The notes under the pieces: model-generated | Databases searched by the model: none | Seen by the model: only the letters and a program-made list of their open reading frames with translations | What the model was told of the DNA's origin: nothing | Assembly: GCA_010093705.1 (NCBI GenBank) | Contig: MU006099.1 | Coordinates: 596,757-660,756, forward strand | Direction of reading: 5' to 3' | From: Patellaria atrata CBS 101060 | Lineage: Eukaryota; Ascomycota; Dothideomycetes; Patellariales; Patellariaceae | Length of the DNA stretch: 64,000 bases | Shown here: positions 11,321 to 22,963 of the stretch, one piece after another | Position numbering within the stretch: position 1 is the stretch's first letter | Layout of the letters: every line of letters starts with the position of its first letter | Made by a program: the position numbers and the translations under genes

Positions 11321-12541
11321 GGAGACTGAGATCGTAAGATGCAGCGAAGCAGTCAAGGGTTAAAAATTTCTTTCAGGGTCGCGTCGGTGATGAGGCCGCC
11401 ACAAGTTGACGGTATCAAGATTACGGAAGTATTGTCCAGTCGGAGAATGGCCGTGAGGAGAATAAATTATTACAGAAACGCAGATGAGGTGGGCGAAGTA
11501 AAGGGAATTAGTTGTAGGTGCAAGCAGCTCGCAAAAAGGAAGCTGCACTATCCACAGAGATCTTTCTGGGGAGGCGCGTTTTAGAACTAGTTTTAGCGAA
11601 ACTCTTGGCATTTTGGAGTGTCTTTCAGGTCGATCAAGGCACTATGTAGGCAAAACTACATCCCTCCTGCGGCTACTGTACAATTGTCTCAAGGAGATGA
11701 TGCATGTCACACATATTCCATTTAGATATTGCTCTCATTCCGCTCTACTGGTTGCTACAATACATTCGTTTACTTTTCCTGTACGCTTTGTTCCAAGTAT
11801 ACTGTCCACCTTTGGTTGCCCTTACCGTCACCGGTATTGCTATGTTTCTGAACTGTGACTGGGTACCACTTTTACAACTGAAGCTCTTTTCACCTTCTTA
11901 CGACTAGACCCTAATAGAGACAACGAGTATCACAGGTCAATATTTATGACACTTCAGCACTTTTTCCGAAGGTACGGGTGGAAAGAGGAAGTAAGCCTGT
12001 AGCCCTGTACTGGCCATCAGAGCTTTATCTCTACTTTCCAAAGGTCATTACCGTATCAACCAGTAACAAGTTCGGCATAAAGGGATAGAAATTCCGCACT
12101 GACATCAATCATTTGACGAGAATCAAACCAAAATAGGAGACCAGTGAAGGTAGACAGTGAACTCCACCGACAAAAACCTACTTTGCTAAATTCTAGTCCT
12201 CTATCCTTAGTCTAACTGAATCTCCTAGAGTCGGTGCTGATAGCACCAAAAAATCTTATTATCCAAGCTTTTGTTCCACAATAAGTCTAGGTTACGTATT
12301 ATTCAACCGTCTTACAAATGTTCATTTTCCCAGTGCAAGTACAATGTGAGCGTTGGCGTTATTATGCAAGCACTTTGTGAGGTTTCTGAATGTATAAAGA
12401 AAAAGGTGTTTCTTCCAAAAATCTCCAACGGTATATATCCTTGTCTCGAGCCGTGCTTACAAAATATCTACTTCAAATAGCAGATACGTGTTAATTTGAC
12501 CTTCCACGGCTCTAAGATAGCCAAGGACTGCTTCTCCAAGA
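11321..12541. other. Intergenic, no gene recognised
   Basis: This separates two divergently transcribed genes (the DUF2433 gene and the kinase). Only short frames without recognisable content are present. It probably holds both promoters. Confidence 0.5.
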
Positions 12542-13522
12542 ATGGCAGATGTCAATGCCCAGTTCGAAGTCCTCAGAGAACTTAGACCTACTGATGGAGG
12601 AGAGAGAGGACAGTTCAACTGCGGTATCTACTTAGTACGAGATCGTAGTACTGGTCAAGTGTGCGTTCAGAAAAGGCTGAATCGTGGAAGTGCAGGTAGA
12701 TGGTCCTTTCTACGCGAAGCCAGACTCATCCATGATAATCGACATCCCAACATCATCGGATATATCGACCATTCATGGCCGCGTGGTGGGCCAATAGGGA
12801 GTATCTACACGGAGTACTGCGATCTTGGAGCCTTGGATAGCATGATCATCAGGTATCGTCAAAATGAAAGACCTGTTCCCGAAGCGTTCGTTTGGTATAT
12901 TCTCTACGAGATGACTAAAGCCTTAGCTTTCCTTCATGAAGGCGTCGTCATGACACCCGGAGAATATGGGCGCTGGAGTCATGTTGCTGTCATCCACCGA
13001 GACATCAAACCAGGTAACATGTTTCTCTCTTCTTTTGAGGGTGGGTATGTCCGTTGTGTCCTCGGCGATTTTGGCATTGCAATGAGTTCAGACGATCATA
13101 GAGATCGCTCTGGTGAAATGTTAAGGGACGTTTTCGATAGAGACTGGTCCAGTCCCGAGGGTCCATCCAATAGGAGAGCCGATGTTTTCAGTCTAGGAAA
13201 GGTAATTTGTTCCCTTTGCTCACTCCAAATATATGGTCGGTATATCAATGGGGCGGATGACATTCCAGCAGTTTATTCTAGGGATCTTCGCGACTTGGTA
13301 GATCGCATGATGAATTATAGAGCTGTAGAGCGAATTCAATCCAAAGACCTCCTCATAAAGCTGAAGAGAATACTTTTTCCCCATGGTCAATTCTTTAAGC
13401 TGGACAGATTACCCGCCTGGGCTTTACCGCCATTAGAGGAGCGTAGGAGAGTTCCCAGATATCAACCACAAGAACATAGACCATTTGACCCATATCAATC
13501 CTGGGTCCATCGGAATGTTTGA
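12542..13522 (+). CDS. Protein kinase, NEK-like, minimal single domain
   Basis: An intronless frame of 326 residues that is almost all kinase domain. Visible landmarks: the ATP-binding lysine in QVCVQKRLN, the alpha-C glutamate in WSFLREARLI, the catalytic loop HRDIKPGNMF, DFG in LGDFGIAMSS, an SPEG sequence in place of APE, and ADVFSLGKVICSL as the F-helix region. The glycine loop is degenerate (PTDGGERGQFNCG, not GxGxxG). A short C-terminal tail follows with no extra domain. The activation segment is short. Overall layout resembles NIMA-related kinases, which fungi expand into lineage-specific families; the substrate and role are unknown. The retained K, E, HRD and DFG suggest it could be active. 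Confidence 0.8.
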   Translation: MADVNAQFEVLRELRPTDGGERGQFNCGIYLVRDRSTGQVCVQKRLNRGSAGRWSFLREARLIHDNRHPNIIGYIDHSWPRGGPIGSIYTEYCDLGALDSMIIRYRQNERPVPEAFVWYILYEMTKALAFLHEGVVMTPGEYGRWSHVAVIHRDIKPGNMFLSSFEGGYVRCVLGDFGIAMSSDDHRDRSGEMLRDVFDRDWSSPEGPSNRRADVFSLGKVICSLCSLQIYGRYINGADDIPAVYSRDLRDLVDRMMNYRAVERIQSKDLLIKLKRILFPHGQFFKLDRLPAWALPPLEERRRVPRYQPQEHRPFDPYQSWVHRNV

Positions 13523-14090
13523 GCAACTCTTCACCATGCTAAGTCCCCTCAGCTATTGTAAGCTCAGTACATATTTAGGTAAATTAAAAAATATACTATT
13601 TCTGTGGTGATAAAAGCGAGTCGTAGTCTTACAGTAGGTACGTTTGGTGAGGGAAGTTTCAAATCGAACCAAATAGATGTTATGATGGATTAAAGTACGT
13701 GAACTCTTATTTTGTACTCCGTAGAGAATTTAAAAATCAATTTTGTTCATCGTTCTGTATCAGCTGAGGTCCCTGGACGGTTTTGAAAATGCCCTTTTAT
13801 TTCGATTGCTCCTTTCGAATCTCGATTTGCCATTCATAAAGGACGTCAAAAGAACGCTTTTCTGATTGGCCTAAACCAAACGGAGTCCACGGTTGGCAAA
13901 GCTGCGCTCTTAGTTCTATAGTCCACCGTAGTTCTCCCTCTTTACAAGGGTCTAGGGTTAGAAAAAATTCCCAACTTTAGCCCCACGACATTTTCCTCCC
14001 GCCCTCTATAATCCACCTTACTTCTACTAATCTTCTTTCTTTGTTAATAATTTGGATCGAAGGTTTTACCCTCAAGCTCACCTCTCTAGC
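13523..14090. other. Intergenic, KAP123 promoter region
   Basis: This is between the kinase stop and the KAP123 start. The last ~100 bases are pyrimidine-rich (for example CTTACTTCTACTAATCTTC), as often seen just upstream of highly expressed fungal genes. No coding frame is supported. Confidence 0.45.
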
Positions 14091-17000
14091 ATGGCGGAGC
14101 AACAGTTTGTAGAGCTACTTCAGACTCTACTCAAACGTGAGTTTTCCTTTGAACCTGGGGTGTGCTTTCCTGAATGCTTAAATCTTATAGCAAATACCGA
14201 AGGCGTCAAGGCTGCAACTGCAACATTGAACAAGGAATACTACACATCCCCCGCATCTCTCACAGCTCTACTCCAGATTCTTACCTCCCATGAGTCGTCT
14301 GCCCTACGTCAGCTCGCGGCTGTGGAGTCGAGAAAGCTGGTCTCGAAACACTGGGCCGCCGTGCCAGCTGACCAAAAGCCGACAATAAGGAATCAATTAC
14401 TTCAAACTACATTCACTGAAGATGATAAGCTTGTGCGGCATTCCAAAGCACGCGTCGTCTCTGCGATTGCACAGTATGACCTTGAGGACGGACAGTGGGG
14501 TGACCTTCCTCCATTGCTCCAGCGAGCCGCCGTGGAGCAAAACGCCCAACATAGGGAAGTCGGTGTATACATTCTCTTCACATTGTTAGAAACTCTGGGT
14601 GATCTGTTCACTGAGAATCTTACGGATCTCTTCACATTGTTCAGCAAGACTATCCAGGATCCTGAGAGCATGGACGTGAAAATTAACACTATGTTATGTT
14701 TAAGTCGCATTGCCATGATGGTTGACCCCGATGAAGATGAGAGATCACTTAAACTGTTCCAAGACGCGGTTCCACATCTTGTTGCTGTACTCAAGGCTAC
14801 TGTGGATGCTGGAGACGAGGAGCACGCTCTTCAAGCATTTGAGATTTTCCAGACACTTATCGGTCTCGAAAGTGCTCTCTTAAACAATCATTTTGGTGAC
14901 TTGATCAAATTCATGATTGACCTAGCCTCACAGACCGAGATTGACGATGAGTACCGAGCACAAGCGCTGGCATTTTTAATGTCATGTGTAAGGTATCGCA
15001 AGCTCAAGATCCAAGGCCTGCGTCTAGGTGAACTTATAACTACAAAAGCTTTGCAAATCGTCACCGAGTTAGGAGATCTATCGGCTGAAGAGGAAGATGT
15101 GACTCCGGCTCGGTCTGCACTGGGTCTTTTGGATATACTTGCTTCCAGTTTACCACCAACTCAAGTTGTTGTACCACTACTGAAAGCAATCGGCCCGTAC
15201 GTCACCTCTCAAGATCCTGACTATAGAAGAGCTGGAATTCTAGCACTTGGCATGTGCGTTGAAGGAGCACCTGATTTCATCTCGACGCAGCTAAAAGAAA
15301 TACTTCCTCTGGTTTTGCACTTGCTAGAGGATCAGGACATCAAGGTCCGTGCAGCAGCTCTCAATGGTGTTGCACGTTTGGCCGATGATCTGGCAGAGGA
15401 CATGGGTGAAGAGCACTCACGCCTTATCCCAGCGCTTATCAAGAACTTTGATCTTGCCATAACACAGGACCAAAAGAATGAACGGAATCTGGAGATTATC
15501 CGTGGAAGCTGTAATGCTGTTGACTCCTTTATCGAAGGATTGGACACGGAAGACGCCGCCAAATACGTCCCCGAATTAGTACCGCGTTTTAGTCAACTCT
15601 TCGAACATGAGGATTACAAGAGCAGAATAGCAGCAATTGGCGCTATTGGATCAATTGCCGCTGCGGGAGAAGAAGCGTTTCTACCGTTTTTCGAGCCTAC
15701 TATGAGGGCATTAGGACCCTATATTTCTCTTAAGGAGTCTCAAGCCGATCTGGACCTACGCGGAGTCGTCTGTGACTCTCTAGGCAAGATTGCTTCAGCT
15801 GTTGGTGCGGAACCGTTCAAACCATACGTCGGTCCATTGATGCATGCATCAGAGGAAGCCCTGCATCTCGACCATCCGAGACTACGGGAGACTAGCTATA
15901 TCCTATGGAGTACTATAGCAAAGGTCTACGAAGAGAACTTTGAACCGTATCTAGAAGGATGTATTCAGGGGCTACAAGAATGCTTACAGCAAGATGAAGC
16001 GGAAGATGAGGTTCAGCTTGGCGAAGAAGCTAAGGATCTCATAGGTGCAGAAGTTAGTATAGCAGGGAAGAAGGTCAGAGTTGTCAGTGCAACGAATGAT
16101 GATGACGATGACGATATTCTTGATGGTATCGACGGAGACGATGATGACTGGGACGACCTTCTCGGCGGTATGAGCGCTGTCGCTATGGAAAAGGAGATTG
16201 CTATTGAAGTTGTCGGAGACGTTATTACATACACCCGTCGCAAATTTTTACCTTATTTCCAAAAGACGGTGGAGATCATTCTTGGAATGGTAGACCACGA
16301 GTATGAAGGTGTTAGAAAATCAGCCATTGGCACCCTATGGCGCGCCTTCGCTTGTCTCTGGGGTCTAGAAGAAGGTAGTGGAATGGAGAAATGGAAGCCA
16401 GGAATCCCTCTTCAAGTACAACCGACAGACGACCTAATCAAATTCGGTCGTCTGGTCATGACTGGTACTCTCCAGATCCTAACAACAGAAGAAGATCGGT
16501 AAGTCACGATCTGTTTGGTGCTTGCCGTTTTTTTTTGAAGCCTTTTGCATGATGACACACATTCGTTACACCCAGCTCACTCTGACGCCCGAAAGTTCGG
16601 TTGAAGTGAACGCGCTATTAATCCTGATATTTCTGGTTCCAAATTTCATGTTAAGCGATGCTTTTATCTCCCTGTATTTGACTAATCTCATTCTAGAGCT
16701 ACTGTAACCGACATCAATCGGTCGCTCGCAGCCAGCCTCAAACTCTGTGGCCCCGCTGTCCTTACTACCGAAAGCGGAACTGTTGTTAAGGAGCTCACGG
16801 AACAGCTTGTCATAATCCTCACCAAGAAACATCCCTGCCAGCAGGATTTAGGTGATGAGGGTGACGATGAAGTCATGGAGGAGTCATCGGAATACGACTG
16901 GCTAGTTATTGAAACTGCTCTTGACGTAGTGTCATGCTTTTCGGTCGCTCTAGGCCCTAGCTTCGGAGAACTGTGGAAGATATTCAACAAGCCTGTGATC

Positions 17001-17639
17001 AAGTATGCAAGCAGTCAGGAGAGGAGTGAGCGCAGCCAATCAGTTGGAACAATTGCTGAGTGTATCGGCAATATGGGCGTGGCATGTACAGAGTACACAT
17101 CCGCTTTGCTCAAGTTGCTACTCCACCGTCTCAGTGATGAGGATCCCGATACGAAGTCGAATGCGGCTTACGCTGTTGGCCTACTCTGCGAGAACTCTGG
17201 AGCTGAACAAGAGATCCTGAAGGCATACCCCACAATTTGTGCCAAACTGGACCCGATGCTTAGCGAAGGGCAACATGCGAGGATGCTCGACAACGCAGCC
17301 GGATGCGTGAGCAGGATGATCTCAGCACATCCAACTCATATACCTGTAAGTGAGGTATTACCGCGTCTTGTCCAGTTCCTTCCCTTGAGGGAGGATTTCG
17401 AAGAACACAAACCGATCTTCCAAATGATCTTCAAACTTTGTAAGTTATTTCTCGTCCTATGATTCCATCTTACGGACCTAACATACTGTGTAGATCAGTC
17501 TAATGATGCTACAATACAACAACTCACTCCTCAACTGATGCAAGTCTTCCAAAAGGTCGTGGAATCTCCAGAAGAGCAAGTCGATGAGGAGACCAAGACG
17601 AAGATCGTTGAACTAGTGCAATACTTGCAGAGTAAATAG
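14091..17639 (+). CDS. KAP123: Karyopherin beta / importin-4 (Kap123)
   Basis: Four exons, 14091-14136, 14191-16498, 16697-17439 and 17494-17639, encode 1080 residues. The protein begins MAEQQFVELLQTLLKPNTEG and is HEAT repeats throughout (SSALRQLAAVESRKLVSKHW; DIKVRAAALNGVARLADD; KSRIAAIGAIGSIAAAGE). An acidic loop, NDDDDDDILDGIDGDDDDWDD, lies about two thirds along, as in cargo- and Ran-binding karyopherins. Kap123 imports ribosomal proteins and histones into the nucleus. The first intron is 54 nt with no in-frame stop, so naive translation runs through it. The second intron is 198 nt, long for this window. The C-terminus ends VELVQYLQSK. Confidence 0.95.
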
Positions 17640-19932
17640 ACGCTAGATGCGCCTCACTCGGTGTTGTTGGGTGGCAGGTCAAAAGAGTTCATATATCGGG
17701 TTGGCTGTGGCTGGGAAGGTAATGATGGCAAAAGTAATGATACCACGAGGTAGTTCATGATTCTCACGACGAGCTTACGAGCATATGTTAGTTTCAGGAG
17801 GTTAATTCAATGTAGCAAATAGAGGGTTATGATGCATAACAATCTTTATGCATTCTGCATGAGCGACGTATAATTCTTCTGCTCTTTTGGATCTAAAAAT
17901 TGTTAATGTAATCTTTCCGCCGTGTATAGCTTTTAGAGAGGGCCATTATTTGAGGCAAGTAAAACAGGTCGTCGACTCTAAGATCTGCGGGTAGGTAACG
18001 GGGAACATAAGGTAGATACCTTATAATATCATTGTAGCACTAGAACTACACCTCGCTTAGCTATGACTTTCGTTTATGACGTCGTGGAAACTCGGTGCGG
18101 TTGAGTTCTCTTTGACGGTCCATATTCAATTGAACTGAGCTATCAAGCTACCATTTTAGAATTTATGACAGGCCTTTGCTCTTTCTTTAGATTTTGATAT
18201 TTTTTTTTTAAAGAAGTATCGGACTGTCAGGAGCAATGATCGTGCCCATCACCCCGTTATGGCCATCTTGTGACGACTATCCTGCCCGAATTCGGTCGGC
18301 AAGACGATGGTAAATTCCCAATCAGTTGTATACCAGACTTTTACTAACCGTCTACAAAAGATCCATCTATGCGAATGCCGAATAGTCCAGTGCGGTTCCT
18401 CCTTGGAGTGTCCAAATGAGAAACGAAAACCCTGAGATTGTACCGTTCTATACTGTACCGTACAGGACAAAGACAGTCCATGGTACAGTACCCAAAATGA
18501 TGATGCTCCTATCATTGAAAATGGAAGATTTCACAACGTTTAAACATCCCTAGGAAGTATTTGTTAATTTACGTTAGTCTCCGTTTCGGTATCCGGTCCC
18601 TTAATATTTAGGGGCACAACTTGGCAGTTTAAAAACGGGAGCTAAAACTCTATTTAGACAACCCTGAACGGTTGCTTCTTAGAAATCCTTGCCGAGGATC
18701 TTCTACCTTTTTGTAACCTCAGGTCAAGGACGCCAAAGCGCCTTCAACTTGTACATGTACGAGTACGGAGGAGCGCCCCAGACGGCAGGCAGCGTCTCAT
18801 CTTACTGTACAACCAAAACGCTGAAGGACATCGTATCTAATAAAACAATGAATTTAGAGCTTTTACCACCGATATTGCACTCCCATATGACCCTCACAGT
18901 CTACAAAAGAAGCAAAAAATTATAAGCGTCTCACACATGTAGAAGGTATCCCTGGATCCTAAAACTAATACAGTGATCCAGTTCAGGCATTCTCCAATAC
19001 ACAGCAATTCTTAAAAGATATTAGAATTTGTCGCCGGGGAACACATGAATGGTCTCCATCCCGAAGCTTCTATTATAGTACAGCACCCTCCACTTCTACC
19101 TTGGCTCTCTCTCAGAGAGGATTAAGAATCTCTTAAGACGATCTACGGTTACCATGACGTCTAATCTAAAGCTAAAATCTCCGATGGGGAGCTGAAACTT
19201 GATCTATTATAGCGTCTCCCCCTGGAACTTGCAGGCTTGAGCATGAACATTCCAATCGCGCTAAACACCAACCTTTTGTGGGACTTATCAAGGCGCGCAA
19301 CGACGTGTTGCAGCACGTTAAATTTTCGACAAAGCATTTGAAAAGCTTGTTTATAATGCTCCCTCCGTCAATCGCGGATTTCATCACTGTGGCGTCTGAG
19401 TATTTAAGCCCAAGCCCTCTAATCTTGTCGCAGTAGCCATGCTATAACTGAGCCATGTCTACATCTCCACCACTCTTTTAGATGCAAGATAAGTGCTCTA
19501 CGCCCCAAAGCCATGGTACTCAATTTGGAAAGGCGATTGGCCTGAGGTGGATAAGACGCTTCAGAACTTCAGAACTTCGGAACTTCCACTTATTCATGTT
19601 CTTATTGACCATATGACGACAAATAACTGACCTGTTCGTCGAAAACTCTCGAAAAGAGTTAAACACCGTGGCTCTGCTCAACCAAAGGTGGGGTGGGCTG
19701 AGGCTTGATAATCTGTGTAGCTAGAATTCTATGATACACTCCGTACTATTCTTTTCCTCCTTACCATCTTATTTAGTCACTTCTGCAGTCTTTCCGCCTT
19801 TGACTGTGTTTCACTCGACGAAAGCTTCACTCTCAGCTCTCGTGGCATTATTTAGTTCTTTGCCAGTCGTTCTTTATCATAGTCATTTCTCAGAGATATC
19901 CTTAATTACGTGATCTCAGGGAGGTGATAAAT
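17640..19932. other. Gene-poor 2.3 kb region
   Basis: No coding frame is credible. Small-scale structure: a cluster of GTAC tetramers at 18438-18492 (five copies in about 55 bases) and more near 18749-18830; three near-tandem copies of TTCAGAAC/TTCGGAAC at about 19560-19585; a T-run at 18203-18210. The last part presumably held the promoter of the decayed laccase. Confidence 0.5.
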
Positions 19933-22050
19933 ATGAGGATCATTTTATGGACTCTTGTTCTATGCCTCGCGGGTACTGTCCCTGCGATGGCCTCAGAGTT
20001 TGATAAGCATGATGGTGGCGAGTTAGGAATTCCGAAAAGAGAAGTCCACGAAGAGAATATGTGTCCAGCTGCAACAGTCACTATTACTGCTACAATTACA
20101 GTTGATTACACTGCCACTGCCTATCCTCACCGCGAGCAAGGGGGAGTCGTTAACGGCACATATCCTTTACCCGAGAAGACTAGAAGCAGCTATGAAGGCC
20201 CCATCGTCCCAAAGGTGATTATGAACCAACATCTCCTTATTATGATGCGCCTAGTGGAGGATCCCCAGCGTATTATTCGAAACCTACAGAGGCTTACGGT
20301 GGTATCCCAACTGGTCCCTACAACCCTGTCCCTACGAACTCTTATCCCCCGCCAGGAGAAAACAAATGCATTCGCTGCGAAGATCAACCTGGAGATGACG
20401 AATGGTGCGGCTACGACATAAACACCAATTACTACAAGTACGTTGTAAAAACCTGCAGGATAATTCATTATTCACTTCGGATCCAAAATACTACTATTTC
20501 TCCGGATGGTGTAGAAAGGATTGCTCTCACGGTGAACGGTCAAATGCCGGGCCCACTTATCGAAGCGAATTGGGGAGATACGGTCAAAGTTACCGTCATC
20601 AATGAACTTGAGAATAATGAGACATTTATTCATTTCCACGGAATCCGTCAGAACTACACAAATCAACACGATGGTGTTCCATCGATTACTCAATGCCCTA
20701 TTGCTCCCAATGAATCTCAAACATATACTTGGGTTGCTTCCCAGTATGGATCTTCCTGGTATCTTACCACTTCGCTATTCAAGCATGGGAAGGTATTTTT
20801 GGTGGTATTATTATCCATGGCCCTCACTCGGCTGACTACGATGAGGATTACGGTATGGTATTCCTGCAGGATTGGGACCACGATACTGTAGACTCTATGT
20901 ACGATTAAGCCCAATCTGTAACTGATCCCCTCGGTGGACCTCGTACACTCGATACTAGCTAGATTAATAGCAAGAATACTTGGGGGCAATATAACCGATG
21001 CGGTCGGAGAACATACAGTCTTCGATTATGTGCCGGGAAAGAGATATCTTCTCCGCGTAATCAATGTTGCCATCCAATCAACTTTCAAATTCTTCATCGG
21101 CGGTCACAAGTTTAAGGTTATCTCTACGGATTTCAGCCCTATCGTACCGTATGATGGTGAGATCTTGAACGTCAATATTGGTAAGCAGGTTTGTATTCAA
21201 ACAGTAAGAGATTATAATTAATATGTTCCAGGCCAACGATATAATCTCATTATTGAGGCCGACCAACCAATCAATAACTACTGGATGCGTTCGGACAACC
21301 AGAACGTGTGTGCAAATATTACGCAAGCTTTGGACACCAAAGCCATTGTCCACTACGAAGGAGCTCCCACAGGTCCTCTCACTACCTCGGGCAACACTTA
21401 TACAGGCGCATGTGTCGACGAGCCTATGGCCAGCTTAGTCCCGATCCTGCAACTCAACGTAGGCAGCGAAATCGACCTAGAGATCAACAAAAACATCACC
21501 ATCGCACCCAACGGCGATAACCCGAACCTCTTCAGATGGTACTTGTCCGGAACGATATTTAAGTCGCAATGGGGTGATCCTACATTGTACAACATCGTCG
21601 CAAACGGCACCGTACCAGACGACAGCGGGGATCTTCTCATCGAAATCTCCAACGAGGGCGAGTGGGTGTACATGATCGTGCAGAGCGCTATGCCACTCCC
21701 GCACCCTATCCAATCTCCACGGTCACGATTTCTTTGTCCTCGGTCAGGGTCTTGGCGAATATACCTCGGGCACCCCTCTTAATCTCGTCAACCGGCCTCG
21801 TAGGGATACGGCCCTCATGGACGGCTTGGGATACCTTGTCATTGCGTTCATCACTGACAATCCGGGTGTTTGGCTCATGCATTGTCATGTCGGCTGGCAT
21901 ACGTCTATGGGTCTTGCGCTGCAGATCGTGGAGGCCATGGATCAAATTCCGCAGACGGTAGATGATCCGGAGATTATTTCGGATACTTGTAGAGCGTGGG
22001 ATGAGTATGCTTCGAATAGGGGTCTTATTGTTCCTGATTCCGGCGTGTAG
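19933..22050 (+). pseudogene. Laccase-type multicopper oxidase, decayed
   Basis: The reading begins MRIILWTLVLCLAGTVPA, a good secretion signal, followed by a Thr-rich and Pro/Tyr/Gly-rich N-terminal region. Cupredoxin domain 1 is recognisable (NGQMPGPLIEANWGDTVKV; IHFHGIRQNYTNQHDGV; QCPIAPNESQTYTW), as are domain 2 (DYVPGKRYLLRVINV) and domain 3 with the C-terminal copper signature WLMHCHVGWHTSMGL. The gene is broken: frame changes near 20190-20215, 20763-20770, about 20980 and about 21700, and in-frame stops at about 20906 and 20960. The first domain's WYHSH copper motif has become WYL with a base lost. One intron (21181-21232 region) still looks intact. The good preservation of the protein suggests recent loss. 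Some frame changes could be sequencing errors or unseen introns, but the number and the altered copper ligand argue for a true pseudogene. Confidence 0.8.
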
Positions 22051-22963
22051 ATAGTTGTGTTTATCGGTTTGGGTCTAGTGGTAGCCTAATTAGTACATAT
22101 AGCGTTTTAGATAGATACATTTTGTGATTTATTAGGATTTATTAGGAATTCACTGTTCTTACTGTTGTAGTTATTGGGGAGGATATGTGCTGCATTGCAA
22201 ATAATTGTATCAGCGGGTCTTTGCGGGATAGAAACAGCCCCATCAAATTGGGGTTCCAGCAACTGGGTCTACGGAAGGTTGTGATGTCACGATCACATTT
22301 CCGGGGTGTATATAACTTTTCTGCATGATACAAACGCTTTGTTGCTGGATTAGATCTGATCTTTTGGTAAGAAATGTGTGTCGACACCTCCCTCCTTATT
22401 CTTAGACTTCATGACCTGCCACAACTTGATGTCTTCCTTGTTTGTTTCTTGCGATACGAGAAGATTCAGACCTGTTGGTAAAATATGTACATGCCACGGG
22501 AGAGGCAACCACAACAGCTTTGAACCCACTGTTGAAGTAACATATCAATGTAGCTGTGGAACTTATGTAAATAGTAGAAAAATTTTTATAGAGAAGTTAA
22601 GATGAGGAAAGCCCTGTGCTAAGGCCGTGATTGATTATCTTATATACATTCATGGAGTCAATCTCTAATGTTTTCGATGATAATGTAATGTTCAACTGTT
22701 TTGGCCTGAGTCTATGGCTTCAATTGATGATTTTAATCCCTGAGGACAACACCCACTCCCGTCTATCGCGCCGCTGATCCATAACCCTACCATACTTCGT
22801 ATAAACCTATACTTGAGTTCAAAGTGCAATGTTCCCCAGAGCGAACAGCCCTCTTCATGGTGTTATTCCTTTCGTTATCATGCTAGTTATGATATAGATT
22901 CATTTAACGGAGTCGAAGGGAACCCGCAATAAGCCATGCTCTTGACAAGTCAGCATTCTCAGC
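22051..22963. other. Intergenic, no gene recognised
   Basis: This is between the convergent ends of the laccase relic and the Ctr86 gene. Short frames only (for example 22378-22605), with no domain or splice support. Confidence 0.5.
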
